This document shows, piece by piece, positions 1-9,921 of a DNA stretch of 64,000 nucleotides. The first letter of the stretch is position 1, and each line of letters begins with the position of its first letter. Source of the stretch: Edwardsiella piscicida (GTDB taxonomy: Bacteria; Pseudomonadota; Gammaproteobacteria; Enterobacterales; Enterobacteriaceae); assembly GCF_001896205.1 (NCBI RefSeq), contig NZ_MPNU01000001.1, positions 1,616,318-1,680,317 on the forward strand. Direction: 5' to 3'. A program made the translations under genes and the position numbers. A model generated the notes under the pieces. It ran no database searches. It was not told the origin of the DNA and saw only the letters and a list, made by a program, of their open reading frames with translations.

Positions 1-605
1 AGTTTGTGCTGTGTCTTATTAGCTGGAAGGGCCTTGCGCACAGGCCATACGGGATCGCTATCAGCTCTAAGCGTCGCGACTGCCAACTCAAAAACTGATG
101 AAATGGTGCGACGGGCTTCAGCGGCAACTGTTGGTGCTCCTCGTTTAGCGGTTTCCTGAAGAATTTTAAGTATATGGTGTGGAGTGATCTCTCTGACAGG
201 GAGCTTACCGATGGCGGGAAAAACCACACGTTCAAGCATATCCAGTCGCCGCGTTTTGGTGATTTCGGCCCAGTCTTTCATCTGCAACCACTCTTTAGCG
301 ATCAGCTCAAAGGTGTTGGATGCGTCGTTGACCTTGCGGATCTTATCTAACTGGCGAGCCTGTGTCGGGCTAACTCCATTCGCGACTTGTTTACGCGCTT
401 TCTCACATTTTTCGCGAGCTTCGGCAAGTTTGACCGTTGGGTACTCACCCAACGCGAACATGCTGGATTTGCCGTTGAGTTTAAACCGATAGCGCCATGC
501 CTTTTTGCCGTTGGGTTTCACTTCGAGGTAGAGACCATTGAAGTCATTGAGTCGATAGAGTTTTTCTTTCGGCTTAGCAGTGCGGCATTGCGTATCAGTG
601 AGCAT
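1..605 (-). CDS. P4-type tyrosine integrase, N-terminal part (runs off window)
   Basis: Reading leftward from an ATG at 603-605 there are 201 open codons to the window edge. The product begins MLTDTQCRTAKPKEKLYRL and continues with a DUF4102-type arm-binding domain (about residues 1-90, including the YRFKLNGKSSMFALGEYPTV stretch) and then a core-binding domain. This is the usual start of P4/CP4-57-like phage integrases, which recombine an integrated element into a chromosomal site. The catalytic Arg-His-Arg-Tyr domain would lie left of base 1 and cannot be checked, so whether the gene is intact is unknown. The stretch is clearly more AT-rich than the following backbone. It points the same way as ychF and starts 214 bases beyond the end of ychF, the geometry seen when an island sits at the 3' end of its target gene. 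Confidence 0.9.
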   Translation of the reverse strand, partial: MLTDTQCRTAKPKEKLYRLNDFNGLYLEVKPNGKKAWRYRFKLNGKSSMFALGEYPTVKLAEAREKCEKARKQVANGVSPTQARQLDKIRKVNDASNTFELIAKEWLQMKDWAEITKTRRLDMLERVVFPAIGKLPVREITPHHILKILQETAKRGAPTVAAEARRTISSVFELAVATLRADSDPVWPVRKALPANKTQHK

Positions 606-735
606 AGCGAGTCCTTGTCTATTTCTTATACTGCTATTGTACTCACTTAAAATGAAGATGGAAGAATGTTGTACTCATCAATGTACTCATTTTTGACAGC
701 GTTTTTACGAGATGAGTTGAGACATTATGAAATGA

Positions 736-761
736 AAAATCCACGCAATTGCGTGGATTTT
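736..761. terminator. Perfect 26-bp palindrome, ychF terminator and possible attachment site
   Basis: Bases 736-761 form a perfect palindrome with an 11-bp stem (core tccacgc/gcgtgga), an AATT loop and A/T runs on both sides. It lies about 60 bases beyond the ychF stop codon and works on paper as a bidirectional intrinsic terminator. Because it is the last structured element before the integrase gene, it is also a candidate for, or neighbour of, the element's attachment site. No second copy is visible in this window, so the att role is inference. Confidence 0.6.
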
Positions 762-819
762 ATAGTATTTTGTGATTTTCATGAGGTTAATTAAGACCTC
801 ACGAGACAACACATTTTAT

Positions 820-1911
820 TTAGACGTTAAACAGGAAGTTCATGATATCGCCATCTTTGACGATATAGTCCTTACCTTCAGAACGCATTTTACCGGCTTC
901 CTTGGCGCCCTGTTCACCCTTATAGGTGATGAAGTCGTCAAAGGCGATGGTCTGGGCGCGGATAAAGCCTTTCTCAAAGTCAGTATGGATTTTACCGGCG
1001 GCCTGCGGGGCGGTAGCGCCGACGGGAATAGTCCAGGCGCGCACCTCTTTTACCCCAGCGGTGAAGTAGGTCTGCAGGTTCAGCAGCGTGTAGCCAGCGC
1101 GGATCACGCGGTTCAGCCCCGGCTCTTCCAGACCCAGCTCGGCCATGAACTCGTCGCGATCGGCGTCGTCCAGCTCGGCGATGTCGGCCTCAACGGCGGC
1201 ACATACCGGAACCACAACGGAGCCCTCTGCGTCGGCGATGGCGCGCACCTGATCCAGGAACGGGTTGTTCTCAAAGCCATCTTCGTTGACGTTGGCAATA
1301 TACATGGTCGGTTTTAGGGTCAGGAAGCTCAGGTATTTGATGGCCCCTTTCTCTTCGTCGCTGAGATCCAGCGCGCGCAGCATGCCGGCCTGCTCCAGGT
1401 GCGGCAGGCATTTTTCCAGCGCGGAGAGCTCCAGCTTGGCGTCTTTGTCGCCGCCTTTGGCTTTCTTCTGCACGCGGTGAATCGCACGCTCACAGGTATC
1501 CAGATCCGCCAGCGCCAGCTCGGTGTTGATCACCTCGATGTCTTCCGCCGGGTTTACGCGGCCGGAAACGTGCACGATATTGTCGTTTTCAAAGCAGCGA
1601 ACCACGTGGCCGATGGCTTCGGTTTCACGGATGTTGGTCAGGAACTGGTTACCCAGGCCTTCCCCTTTAGAGGCGCCCTTTACCAGGCCGGCAATGTCGA
1701 CAAACTCCATGGTGGTCGGCAGGGTGCGCTGGGGTTTCACGATCTCGGCCAGCTGATCCAGACGCGGATCCGGCATCGGTACTACGCCGGTGTTCGGCTC
1801 AATGGTACAGAACGGGAAGTTGGCTGCTTCGATTCCCGCTTTGGTCAGCGCATTGAACAGCGTGGATTTACCGACGTTGGGAAGCCCGACGATACCGCAT
1901 TTAAAACCCAT
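820..1911 (-). CDS. ychF: YchF/OLA1 family ribosome-binding ATPase
   Basis: 363 residues, the same length as E. coli YchF. The P-loop GLPNVGKST is at residues 9-17, a DIAG switch motif lies near residue 72, and NVNE near residue 204 replaces the NKxD motif of GTPases, which is why this family prefers ATP. A C-terminal TGS domain follows, ending MNFLFNV. The protein binds ribosomes and is linked to stress and redox responses; it acts in the cytoplasm. As in E. coli it lies directly after pth on the same strand, 149 bases downstream. The gene is complete, so if an element integrated at its 3' end, integration rebuilt the coding end or occurred just beyond it. Confidence 0.97.
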   Translation of the reverse strand: MGFKCGIVGLPNVGKSTLFNALTKAGIEAANFPFCTIEPNTGVVPMPDPRLDQLAEIVKPQRTLPTTMEFVDIAGLVKGASKGEGLGNQFLTNIRETEAIGHVVRCFENDNIVHVSGRVNPAEDIEVINTELALADLDTCERAIHRVQKKAKGGDKDAKLELSALEKCLPHLEQAGMLRALDLSDEEKGAIKYLSFLTLKPTMYIANVNEDGFENNPFLDQVRAIADAEGSVVVPVCAAVEADIAELDDADRDEFMAELGLEEPGLNRVIRAGYTLLNLQTYFTAGVKEVRAWTIPVGATAPQAAGKIHTDFEKGFIRAQTIAFDDFITYKGEQGAKEAGKMRSEGKDYIVKDGDIMNFLFNV

Positions 1912-2060
1912 GTTTAATCACCTTAACTCATTGAATTTTTAGCGATTTATAGATTAACCGCCAAAGAAACAGGAAAATATCGCCCAATTATACACGCAAC
2001 GCGTCATTTTCTCGACTTATCCGTAGGGCGCGTGTGGCGGACGGCGTTACTGCGTCGCGT

Positions 2061-2651
2061 TTAGCGGACGCTGGCCTTGAAACCGTTGAGGCGATTCATC
2101 GCCCTATCCATGCCTTCCTGCATCAGCAGATCGGTGCAGCGCAGCGCCTCGTCGATGGCTTCATCGATCAGAGGCTGCTCGCTGGCCAGCGGTTTACCCA
2201 GGACAAAGCCGACGACCTTACTTTTGTCGCCGGGGTGGCCAATGCCGATGCGCAGGCGATGAAAGTTGGGGTTGTTGCCCAGCTTGCTTTGAATATCCTT
2301 CAGGCCGTTATGGCCGCCGTTACCGCCGCCAAGCTTCAGTTTGGCGACGCCCGGCGGCAGATCCAGCTCATCGTGTGCGACCAGAATTTCATCTGGGGTG
2401 ATGCGGTAAAATCCGGCCAGGGCGGAAACGGCTTTGCCGCTCAGGTTCATAAAGGTGGTCGGCACCAGCAGGCGCAGGTCATGGCCTGCTAGGCTGAGGC
2501 GGGCGGTATAGCCAAAAAATTTGCTCTCTTCTTTCAGGGACTGGCCGTGGCGTTCGGCGAGGGCGTCAACGAACCAGGCGCCGGCGTTATGGCGGGTCTG
2601 GGCGTATTCAGCGCCAGGGTTAGCCAGGCCGACAATCAGTTTAATCGTCAT
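2061..2651 (-). CDS. pth: Peptidyl-tRNA hydrolase
   Basis: 196 residues, near-identical in layout to E. coli Pth. It cleaves peptidyl-tRNA released from stalled or aborted ribosomes and so recycles tRNA. The N-terminal [16 protein letters not shown] motif supplies the conserved Asn (N11), the catalytic His is H21 in TRHNAG, and the conserved Asp lies in [10 protein letters not shown] near residue 94. It is followed by ychF on the same strand, the usual pairing. A divergent promoter region of about 350 bases separates it from ychH. Confidence 0.97.
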   Translation of the reverse strand: MTIKLIVGLANPGAEYAQTRHNAGAWFVDALAERHGQSLKEESKFFGYTARLSLAGHDLRLLVPTTFMNLSGKAVSALAGFYRITPDEILVAHDELDLPPGVAKLKLGGGNGGHNGLKDIQSKLGNNPNFHRLRIGIGHPGDKSKVVGFVLGKPLASEQPLIDEAIDEALRCTDLLMQEGMDRAMNRLNGFKASVR

Positions 2652-3003
2652 CTGTGCATTCAGTCTTTATGTGATAGGCGCGGGCAGTGCCGCGGCAGAT
2701 AGTAGGCAAAGCGCCAAAGCGTAATTAGACCATAATTTGACGCCGCTCACTACCCTGTCGGCGTCCGCAGGGGGGGAGACGAGCGGCGGCATTTTCCCGT
2801 TTTTCGGCGGCGCGCGGCGCGGTGTCTCTGGGGGTATCGCATCGGGAATGTAAAATCTGTGTGATTTGTCAAGATAAAATGTGAGCTGTAACCAAGCAGA
2901 TGAATATCAAGGGGCTATACTATCACTAACGGGATAGATGAGCGCTCTTAATGAGTCGCTGGCTATACATCAGTAGATTTGACTGATACGGGGGAGGTGA
3001 CCA
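2652..3003. other. pth/ychH divergent intergenic region
   Basis: No ORF is supported here. The half next to pth is GC-rich, with a g-run near 2769-2777. The half next to ychH is AT-rich and carries the ychH promoter described separately. Confidence 0.6.
2880..2921 (+). promoter_or_regulatory. Probable class II CRP-dependent ychH promoter
   Basis: A good -10 hexamer TATACT lies at 2916-2921 with no recognisable -35 box. A TGTGA half-site with a degenerate partner occupies 2880-2895. Its centre lies near -41 if transcription starts about 7 bases beyond the -10 box, which is the class II CRP position. A second TGTGA half-site lies at 2860-2864. E. coli ychH is reported as CRP-regulated. The second half of each site is poor, so this is moderate evidence only. 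Confidence 0.4.
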
Positions 3004-3282
3004 ATGAAACGTAAAGGCGCGGAGCTGCTTGGTAACGTTCTAATGGGGCTGGGGCTCATTACCATGGTCGGTGGTGTGGGCTACTCTGTGCTGTCCCAGT
3101 TACCCCAACTGGATTTACCCCACTACTTTTCTCACGGCGCCGTCATGAGCATCTTTATCGGTGCGCTGTTATGGCTGGTCGGTGCGCGCGTTGGCGGTCG
3201 TGAACGCGTCGCTGACCGCTATTGGTGGGTACGCCACTACGATAAACGCTGTACCCGTAAAACGCGTGAACGTCATCCTTAA
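3004..3282 (+). CDS. ychH: YchH inner-membrane stress protein (DUF2583)
   Basis: 92 residues with two hydrophobic segments (about 10-35 and 45-65) and a basic C-terminus containing the conserved DRYWWVRHYDKRC stretch. It matches E. coli YchH closely. In E. coli it is a small inner-membrane protein connected with stress resistance and biofilm phenotypes; its molecular activity is not known. An excellent ribosome binding site, ggggaggtgacc, precedes the ATG. It is divergent from pth as in E. coli, but the gene beyond it is not dauA as there. Confidence 0.93.
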   Translation: MKRKGAELLGNVLMGLGLITMVGGVGYSVLSQLPQLDLPHYFSHGAVMSIFIGALLWLVGARVGGRERVADRYWWVRHYDKRCTRKTRERHP

Positions 3283-3307
3283 AACAACGACGTGTCATTA
3301 ACGTTTG

Positions 3308-3334
3308 AACGCCGCCGGGAGGGCGGCGTTTTTT
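3308..3334. terminator. Intrinsic terminator after ychH
   Basis: A 9-bp stem (aacgccgcc/ggcggcgtt) with a 5-base loop is followed by a T run on the plus strand. It reaches the stop codon of the convergent gene at 3333-4469. Confidence 0.85.
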
Positions 3335-4469
3335 ATGGGCGCGCGTCGGTGCCGTGCGGCAGCAGCTGGACGTCAAACTCGGGGTATTGCTGAGATCCGA
3401 GGTAGCGGATGACGACGATCCCCTGATCATAGCCGGCGCTGGTTAGGTTGTTGCTCAGATCGCGCGGCTGGCGTGACAGGTGAATTTGGTAGCGCCCGTC
3501 CGCCTGGCGAACAATCTCTTGCCCGGTCAGGTAGGTTTTGGCCACTCGATAGTCTGGAGTTATATAGTAAGGCGTATAGAAAACGACGGAGATATAGGTT
3601 GCATCCCGGGGCAGGGTACCGCTGATGCGGATCACGCTGTCGTCATGGGGCAGCGCGGCGTAAAAGCCGTCGTAGCGGTTATCCGTGGTGGGGTATAGCG
3701 CGTCGGACAGGCTGCGATCGACCTCGACCTCTTGGCTGCTGTTGCGTACCCGACTCATCTTGGCGGAAAGATCCAGCGAGCTGAGCACCAGGCTACGGTA
3801 GAAGCTGGCCGCCAGGGCGCTGCGGCGCGGCGCATCGGCGATGGGCGGCGCGGGGTGCCCCGTCAGGCGGCGAATATGGTAGCGTGCGGGGCGCTGCACC
3901 TTTTGCTGTCCGCTGTGATAATACTCACGCACGATGACCATATAGTCATCCGGCGTGGTGACGATCGCCTCTTGCCCCGGCGGGGGCGTCGTCGGCGTCA
4001 GGCGCAGGCTAAAGTTTCCCTGTCGGTCGATCGGCATATCTTTGGTTGACCGGTTCTGCTGCGCCCGGGCAACGTTACGGCCATCGCGCATGGCGTAGAC
4101 CTGAAAACCCACATAGTCGGCTGCGCCGACGTTGCCGCTGATGACATAGTCGCTGCGGCTGTCAAACAGGGCGGAGTTGTAGGTTGTCCAGGGGTTGTCA
4201 CCGGCGACCTTCCGGGTTCCGCTCATCCAGTTGACAAAGTAAGGGGTTGCCTCCGCCGCCTGGCGTAGAAAGATCGCGCTGGAAAGCGAGGCGGCGCTGT
4301 GCAAGAACTGCTGGGTGGCGGCGTCGTACGGCTGACCGAGCTGCATACGCTGGTTAAAGCGGTCGACCTGTCGAGCCATCTCGGCCTGGGGCAGCGGGCT
4401 GGCAAACAGGGGGGCGCAAAGCACCGTGGTTGATAGGGTAAACAGGGTGGCGCGTAATACGCTGTGCAT
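3333..4469 (-). CDS. Secreted protein of unknown function
   Basis: 378 residues from the ATG at 4467-4469. This start places a typical signal peptide (MHSVLRATLFTLSTTVLCA, cut near ASP) at the N-terminus; an upstream in-frame ATG at 4518-4520 would add 17 residues without signal-peptide character. The mature part is soluble and likely periplasmic, with aromatic-rich beta-type stretches (for example YISVVFYTPYYITPDY near residue 310). I could not place it in a named family with confidence; the arrangement is loosely reminiscent of DUF1214-type proteins. It sits between ychH and prs, where E. coli carries dauA, facing ychH and upstream of nothing on its own strand. Function is not assignable from sequence. 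Confidence 0.75.
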   Translation of the reverse strand: MHSVLRATLFTLSTTVLCAPLFASPLPQAEMARQVDRFNQRMQLGQPYDAATQQFLHSAASLSSAIFLRQAAEATPYFVNWMSGTRKVAGDNPWTTYNSALFDSRSDYVISGNVGAADYVGFQVYAMRDGRNVARAQQNRSTKDMPIDRQGNFSLRLTPTTPPPGQEAIVTTPDDYMVIVREYYHSGQQKVQRPARYHIRRLTGHPAPPIADAPRRSALAASFYRSLVLSSLDLSAKMSRVRNSSQEVEVDRSLSDALYPTTDNRYDGFYAALPHDDSVIRISGTLPRDATYISVVFYTPYYITPDYRVAKTYLTGQEIVRQADGRYQIHLSRQPRDLSNNLTSAGYDQGIVVIRYLGSQQYPEFDVQLLPHGTDARP

Positions 4470-4644
4470 GATGGCATCCGTTGCAGGCCGTGGCGTCGGC
4501 GATGTAAAGAAGCCTATCACAGGGGGCGGGACGGCGACGGGGATGTCGGCGCGGCGTATAGGGATGGTTTAACGTTGGCGCCGGTCTCTTGAGGGAGGGC
4601 GGCGTGCGGTGGGCCCTACCCAGCCCACCGCGCGACAGAAACGA

Positions 4645-4670
4645 AAAACGGCGGATAAATCCGCCGTTTT
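4645..4670 (-). terminator. prs intrinsic terminator
   Basis: A 10-11 bp stem (aaaacggcgg/ccgccgtttt) lies 17 bases beyond the prs stop codon. The A run at 4644-4648 reads as a T run in the prs direction. Confidence 0.85.
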
Positions 4671-4686
4671 CATCTGGCGCAAGCTA

Positions 4687-5685
<999 letters not shown>

Positions 5686-5818
5686 CTAGGAGTGGGCTGA
5701 CGCGCCGCATTACCCTACGGGTATTGTTTGAGTCACGGCAGACTCTGCATTCGTTCGGCGAACAAATGGCCGCGCAGCACGTAAAGCTATTGTCAAACAC
5801 AGCATAATGCTTTAAACG

Positions 5819-6700
5819 TTAACCAGTTACGTGCATAGAGGCCAGCAGCTCGGAGCGGACACGGTGCAACGGCGACGTATTGACGCCACGCGCCACGAAT
5901 CCCTGCATCCACTCGGGGGCAATGCTGAGCACCTGACGGGCCGCCTGCTCGGTGTCGAATTCCGCAAACACGCAAGCGCCAGTCCCTGTCAGACGCGACG
6001 GCGCGTATTCTAGCAGCCACGAAAGCGCCTGTTCAACCTCACGAAAACGTTTTCTTGCTATTGGCTCGCAATCATTACTGTACGGTGTTGCCAACAGTTC
6101 AGCCAAAGTTCTTACCGGAGAGTCTCTTTTCAGTGCAGGATCGGCGAAGATCGCCGGCGTGGAAATGCTGACGCCCGGGTGTGCAACAAAGTACCATTTT
6201 TCTTCAGGATGTGCGGGTTGTAACAATTCTCCAACACCCTGCGCAAAGGCGGCAACGCCATTAACAAAAACCGGTACATCTGCGCCCAGGGTCAATCCAA
6301 TCTCAGCCAGACGTGCGTCGCTTAACCCGGCCTGCCACAGGGTGTTCAGCGCGATCAGGGTGGTGGCCGCATCCGACGAGCCGCCGCCGAGCCCGCCCCC
6401 CATAGGCAGGCTCTTTTGCAGCGCAATGTCGGCGCCGCATCCGGCAAAGGCGGGCGGCAGCGCGGCGCGCAGCGCCCGCGCCGCGCGGATGATCAGGTTG
6501 TCTTCATCCGCCACTCCCGCCACCGGCGTCAGCAGACGCAGCTGGCCATCGCTACGCGCCTGAATGCTGAGCGTGTCGCCGTAGTCCACAAACTGGAATA
6601 GAGTCTGCAGCAGATGGTAGCCATCGGCCCGGCGCCCGGTGATGTAAAGAAACAGGTTTAGCTTGGCCGGCGCCGGCCAGTGGGTCAGCGCGGCGATCAT
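5819..6700 (-). CDS. ispE: 4-diphosphocytidyl-2-C-methyl-D-erythritol kinase
   Basis: 293 residues, a GHMP-family kinase that phosphorylates CDP-ME in the MEP pathway to isoprenoids. Visible features are the N-terminal [22 protein letters not shown] substrate region (K14/N16), the ATP-binding glycine loop [15 protein letters not shown] near residues 95-109, and the C-terminal [14 protein letters not shown] motif. Its ATG overlaps the lolB stop in an ATGA, so the two are translationally coupled. The coding sequence also contains the candidate PurR operator for the downstream prs gene. Confidence 0.97.
   Translation of the reverse strand: MIAALTHWPAPAKLNLFLYITGRRADGYHLLQTLFQFVDYGDTLSIQARSDGQLRLLTPVAGVADEDNLIIRAARALRAALPPAFAGCGADIALQKSLPMGGGLGGGSSDAATTLIALNTLWQAGLSDARLAEIGLTLGADVPVFVNGVAAFAQGVGELLQPAHPEEKWYFVAHPGVSISTPAIFADPALKRDSPVRTLAELLATPYSNDCEPIARKRFREVEQALSWLLEYAPSRLTGTGACVFAEFDTEQAARQVLSIAPEWMQGFVARGVNTSPLHRVRSELLASMHVTG
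6041..6056 (-). promoter_or_regulatory. PurR-like operator for prs, inside ispE
   Basis: The 16-mer acgaaaacgttttctt matches the PurR consensus (ACGCAAACGTTTTCNT type) with an intact AAACGTTT core. It lies about 410 bases before the prs start. From memory, E. coli prs has a PurR box with the same gaaaacgttttc core in its long upstream region. The same bases encode the conserved ARKRFREV stretch of IspE, so conservation alone could reflect coding constraint. Confidence 0.5.
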
Positions 6701-7323
6701 GGACGTAGCGTCCAGCTGTCCATCTTCAGCTTGATCCGCTGACCGCCCTGGGTCAGCTCCAGCTGGGCCGGCAGGGCCGGGACGCTGGCGCTATCATACT
6801 TCAGGTAGTCCACCTGCCAGGTCTGGCCCGCGTGGCGGTAGGTCGCCTGGCGCAGGCGGTGCGCGCTGTCCAGCTGGATACTCTGCGCCTGGCCGGGCAG
6901 CCCCAGCATCCACTGACGCAGGTTATCCAGCGGGATCTGCATGCCGGTGAGCTTTTCGAGCATGACGGCGGCGTTGTCGCTAACGTAGCGGCGCCCCTGG
7001 CTATCGGTGATCTGCGCTACGCCCGGCTGAACGTTCAGCTCCAGCTCAGTGCTGCCGAGGGGGTTGGTCAGCAGCAGGCGATAGTGCCCGGCGGCCGTCT
7101 GCTGCCAGAAGAAACGCGCATACACCTTTTGCTTATCGGAAAGATAGGCAAATGCCCCACGAGTCTGATAAACCGTGATATTTTCCACCTGCTGCTGGTG
7201 AGCCTGCCACTGCGGCGAGCTGACGCTGCCGCCGCTATTTTTATCGGGCAGCGTGCCGCAGGCAGCGAGCAACAGACAGCTAACTGGCAGTAAACGCAGG
7301 AGATTTACCTTTTTCATCCTCAT
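6697..7323 (-). CDS. lolB: Outer-membrane lipoprotein receptor LolB
   Basis: 208 residues from the ATG at 7321-7323; a further ATG two codons on (7315-7317) is also possible. A lipoprotein signal peptide ends in the lipobox LLAAC, with Cys22 as the lipidated residue. LolB accepts lipoproteins from the LolA carrier and inserts them into the outer membrane. The conserved [22 protein letters not shown] and [11 protein letters not shown] stretches agree with E. coli LolB, and the protein ends in the typical [12 protein letters not shown]. It is divergent from hemA and coupled to ispE by an ATGA overlap. Upstream in-frame codons back to 7434 lack signal-peptide character and are excluded. Confidence 0.95.
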   Translation of the reverse strand: MRMKKVNLLRLLPVSCLLLAACGTLPDKNSGGSVSSPQWQAHQQQVENITVYQTRGAFAYLSDKQKVYARFFWQQTAAGHYRLLLTNPLGSTELELNVQPGVAQITDSQGRRYVSDNAAVMLEKLTGMQIPLDNLRQWMLGLPGQAQSIQLDSAHRLRQATYRHAGQTWQVDYLKYDSASVPALPAQLELTQGGQRIKLKMDSWTLRP

Positions 7324-7535
7324 AATCCATGGTGAGTATACTCTGGGGCTAACGCTAGCCTGCTTGTCGGGGAGCGTCAATGGGCGCGGTGGTCTATCCG
7401 GGGGAAAAGGGTAAAAAAATGTCTGTTGGCGCACGCGCTCCGGCGGTGCGGTGGCTTTTATTGCTTCGGTGCATCAAGTAGAATGCAGCGATAACCGATA
7501 ACCCTAATGAAGTCGCGACTACTTGACGGTTTTTC

Positions 7536-8798
7536 ATGAGTCTTCTTGCACTTGGAATCAATCATAAAACGGCGCCGGTCTCCCTGCGGGAACGGGTAAC
7601 GTTTTCGCCTGATACGCTGGATCGGGCCATTGAAAGTCTGCTGCGACAGCCGTCGGTGCAGGCCGGGGTAGTGCTGTCGACCTGTAACCGCACCGAGCTC
7701 TACCTGAGCGTAGAGCAGCGGACCGATCTGCGTCAGCAGATCGTTGACTGGCTGTGCAGCTACCATCAGCTGACGCCGGAGGAGGTGAGCGACAGTCTCT
7801 ATTGGCATCAGGATAACGACGCGGTCAGCCATCTGATGCGGGTAGCCAGCGGTTTGGACTCGTTGGTGCTGGGCGAGCCGCAGATCTTGGGCCAGGTGAA
7901 GAAAGCCTTTTCGGAATCTCAACGTGAGCAGGCGCTGTCTGCTGACCTGGAGCGTCTGTTTCAAAAGACTTTCTCGGTGGCCAAGCGGGTACGCACGGAA
8001 ACGGAAATCGGCGCCAGCGCGGTATCGGTGGCGTTTGCCGCCTGTACGCTGGCGCGCCAGATCTTTGAGTCGCTGGCCCGGCTTAACGTACTGCTGGTCG
8101 GGGCGGGCGAGACCATTGAGCTGGTGGCCCGTCATCTGCATCAGCACCAGGTGCAGCATATGATGATCGCCAACCGCACCCGCGAACGTGCCCAGGCGCT
8201 GGCCGATGAGGTCGGGGCCGAGGTGATCCCGCTGGCGGATATCGACGCTCGCCTGGCGGACGCCGATATCGTCATCAGCTCGACGGCCAGCCCGCTGCCG
8301 ATCATCGGTAAAGGGATGGTTGAGCGCGCGCTGAAGGCGCGGCGCAACAGGCCGATGCTGCTGGTGGATATCGCCGTTCCGCGCGACATCGAGCCGGAGG
8401 CCGGGGATCTGGCCAACGCCTATCTGTACAGCGTGGACGATCTGCACGCTATTATTCAGGGCAATATGGCCCAGCGGCAGGCGGCGGCGGTGCAGGCCGA
8501 GCATATCGTGCAGCAGGAGTGCGCCAACTTTATGGCCTGGCTGCGCGCGCAGGGGGCCGTCGATACCATCCGTGAATACCGGGCCCAGGCGGAGCAGGTA
8601 CGGGCCGAGGCCGAAGCCGAGGCGCTGGCGGCGCTGGCGCAGGGCGTCGAGGCCGAGGCGGTGATCCGCCGCCTGGCGCATCGCCTGACCAACCGCCTGA
8701 TCCATGCGCCGACCAAATCCCTTCAGCAGGCCGCCGGCAGCGGCGATGCCCAGCGTCTGCAGACGCTGCGCGACAGCCTTGGGCTGGATCATAATTAG
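7536..8798 (+). CDS. hemA: Glutamyl-tRNA reductase
   Basis: 420 residues. It reduces glutamyl-tRNA to glutamate-1-semialdehyde, the first committed step of tetrapyrrole (heme, siroheme) synthesis. The catalytic Cys50 lies in [10 protein letters not shown], the NADPH-binding motif is in [17 protein letters not shown] near residue 185-200, and a C-terminal dimerisation helix follows. The N-terminal [11 protein letters not shown] segment is the region known in enteric HemA to govern heme-controlled proteolysis. It starts the hemA-prfA-prmC-sirB1-kdsA run, in the same order as E. coli, and is divergent from lolB. Confidence 0.98.
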   Translation: MSLLALGINHKTAPVSLRERVTFSPDTLDRAIESLLRQPSVQAGVVLSTCNRTELYLSVEQRTDLRQQIVDWLCSYHQLTPEEVSDSLYWHQDNDAVSHLMRVASGLDSLVLGEPQILGQVKKAFSESQREQALSADLERLFQKTFSVAKRVRTETEIGASAVSVAFAACTLARQIFESLARLNVLLVGAGETIELVARHLHQHQVQHMMIANRTRERAQALADEVGAEVIPLADIDARLADADIVISSTASPLPIIGKGMVERALKARRNRPMLLVDIAVPRDIEPEAGDLANAYLYSVDDLHAIIQGNMAQRQAAAVQAEHIVQQECANFMAWLRAQGAVDTIREYRAQAEQVRAEAEAEALAALAQGVEAEAVIRRLAHRLTNRLIHAPTKSLQQAAGSGDAQRLQTLRDSLGLDHN

Positions 8799-8838
8799 TT
8801 CTCTCCTTTCTTACATATTTACAGGTAAATAGCCACGC

Positions 8839-9921
8839 ATGAAGCCTTCTATCGTTGCCAAACTAGAAGCATTACAGGAGCGCCATGAAGAAGTTCAGGC
8901 ACTGCTCGGTGATGCCGGAGTCATTGCCGATCAGGACCGTTTTCGCGCGCTGTCGCGTGAGTACGCGCAGCTGACCGACGTATCGCACTGTTTTCTGGAC
9001 TGGCGCCAGGTGCAGGACGATCTGGCCACGGCGGAGATGATGCTGGACGATCCGGAAATGCGTGAGATGGCGCAGGAGGAGATTAAAGCGGCGCGCGGGC
9101 GCTTGGCCGATCTGGAGCAGCACCTGCAGATCCTGCTGCTGCCCAAAGATCCTGACGATGAGCGCGACTGTTTCCTTGAGGTGCGCGCCGGTACCGGCGG
9201 CGATGAGGCTGCGCTGTTTGCCGGCGATCTTTTCCGGATGTACAGCCGCTACGCCGAGGCGCGCCGCTGGCGCATTGAGATCATGAGCGCCAGCGAGGGC
9301 GAGCACGGCGGCTACAAAGAGGTGATCGCTAAGGTGAGCGGCGACGGCGCCTATGGGCGTCTTAAGTTTGAGTCCGGCGGCCACCGCGTGCAGCGGGTGC
9401 CGGCGACGGAGTCCCAGGGGCGTATTCACACCTCTGCCTGCACCGTGGCGGTGATGCCGGCGGTGCCGGAGGCCGAGCTGCCGCAGATCAATCCGGCGGA
9501 TCTGCGTATCGATACCTATCGCTCATCCGGGGCGGGCGGGCAGCACGTTAACACCACCGACTCCGCCATCCGCATTACCCACCTGCCGACCGGGATCGTG
9601 GTGGAGTGTCAGGATGAGCGTTCACAGCATAAGAACAAGGCCAAGGCCATGTCGGTGCTGGGCGCGCGCATCCGCGCTGCCGAAATCGCCAAGCGCCAGC
9701 AGGAGGTGGCATCGACCCGCCGTAACCTGCTGGGCAGCGGCGATCGCTCCGATCGCGTCCGCACCTATAACTTCCCGCAGGGACGGGTGACCGACCACCG
9801 TATTAACCTGACCCTGTATCGCCTGGATGAGGTGATGGAGGGCAAGCTGGACAACCTGATCGAGCCCATCGTGCAGGAGCACCAGGCCGATCAGCTCAGC
9901 GCACTCGCCGAGCAGGAGTGA
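8839..9921 (+). CDS. prfA: Peptide chain release factor 1
   Basis: 360 residues, standard RF1 length. The PAT tripeptide that reads UAG/UAA stop codons is visible in [10 protein letters not shown] near residue 185. The GGQ loop in [15 protein letters not shown] near residue 233 catalyses peptidyl-tRNA hydrolysis; its Gln is the target of the methyltransferase PrmC, encoded immediately downstream. The prfA stop TGA at 9919-9921 shares its last base with the prmC ATG, indicating coupled translation. Confidence 0.98.
   Translation: MKPSIVAKLEALQERHEEVQALLGDAGVIADQDRFRALSREYAQLTDVSHCFLDWRQVQDDLATAEMMLDDPEMREMAQEEIKAARGRLADLEQHLQILLLPKDPDDERDCFLEVRAGTGGDEAALFAGDLFRMYSRYAEARRWRIEIMSASEGEHGGYKEVIAKVSGDGAYGRLKFESGGHRVQRVPATESQGRIHTSACTVAVMPAVPEAELPQINPADLRIDTYRSSGAGGQHVNTTDSAIRITHLPTGIVVECQDERSQHKNKAKAMSVLGARIRAAEIAKRQQEVASTRRNLLGSGDRSDRVRTYNFPQGRVTDHRINLTLYRLDEVMEGKLDNLIEPIVQEHQADQLSALAEQE

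Noticed and set aside
7458-8792. 444-codon ORF on the minus strand across hemA
   Set aside because: It is antisense to a full-length, well-matched hemA, has no ribosome site, and its translation is rich in Arg, Gln and His as expected from the opposite strand of a high-GC gene.
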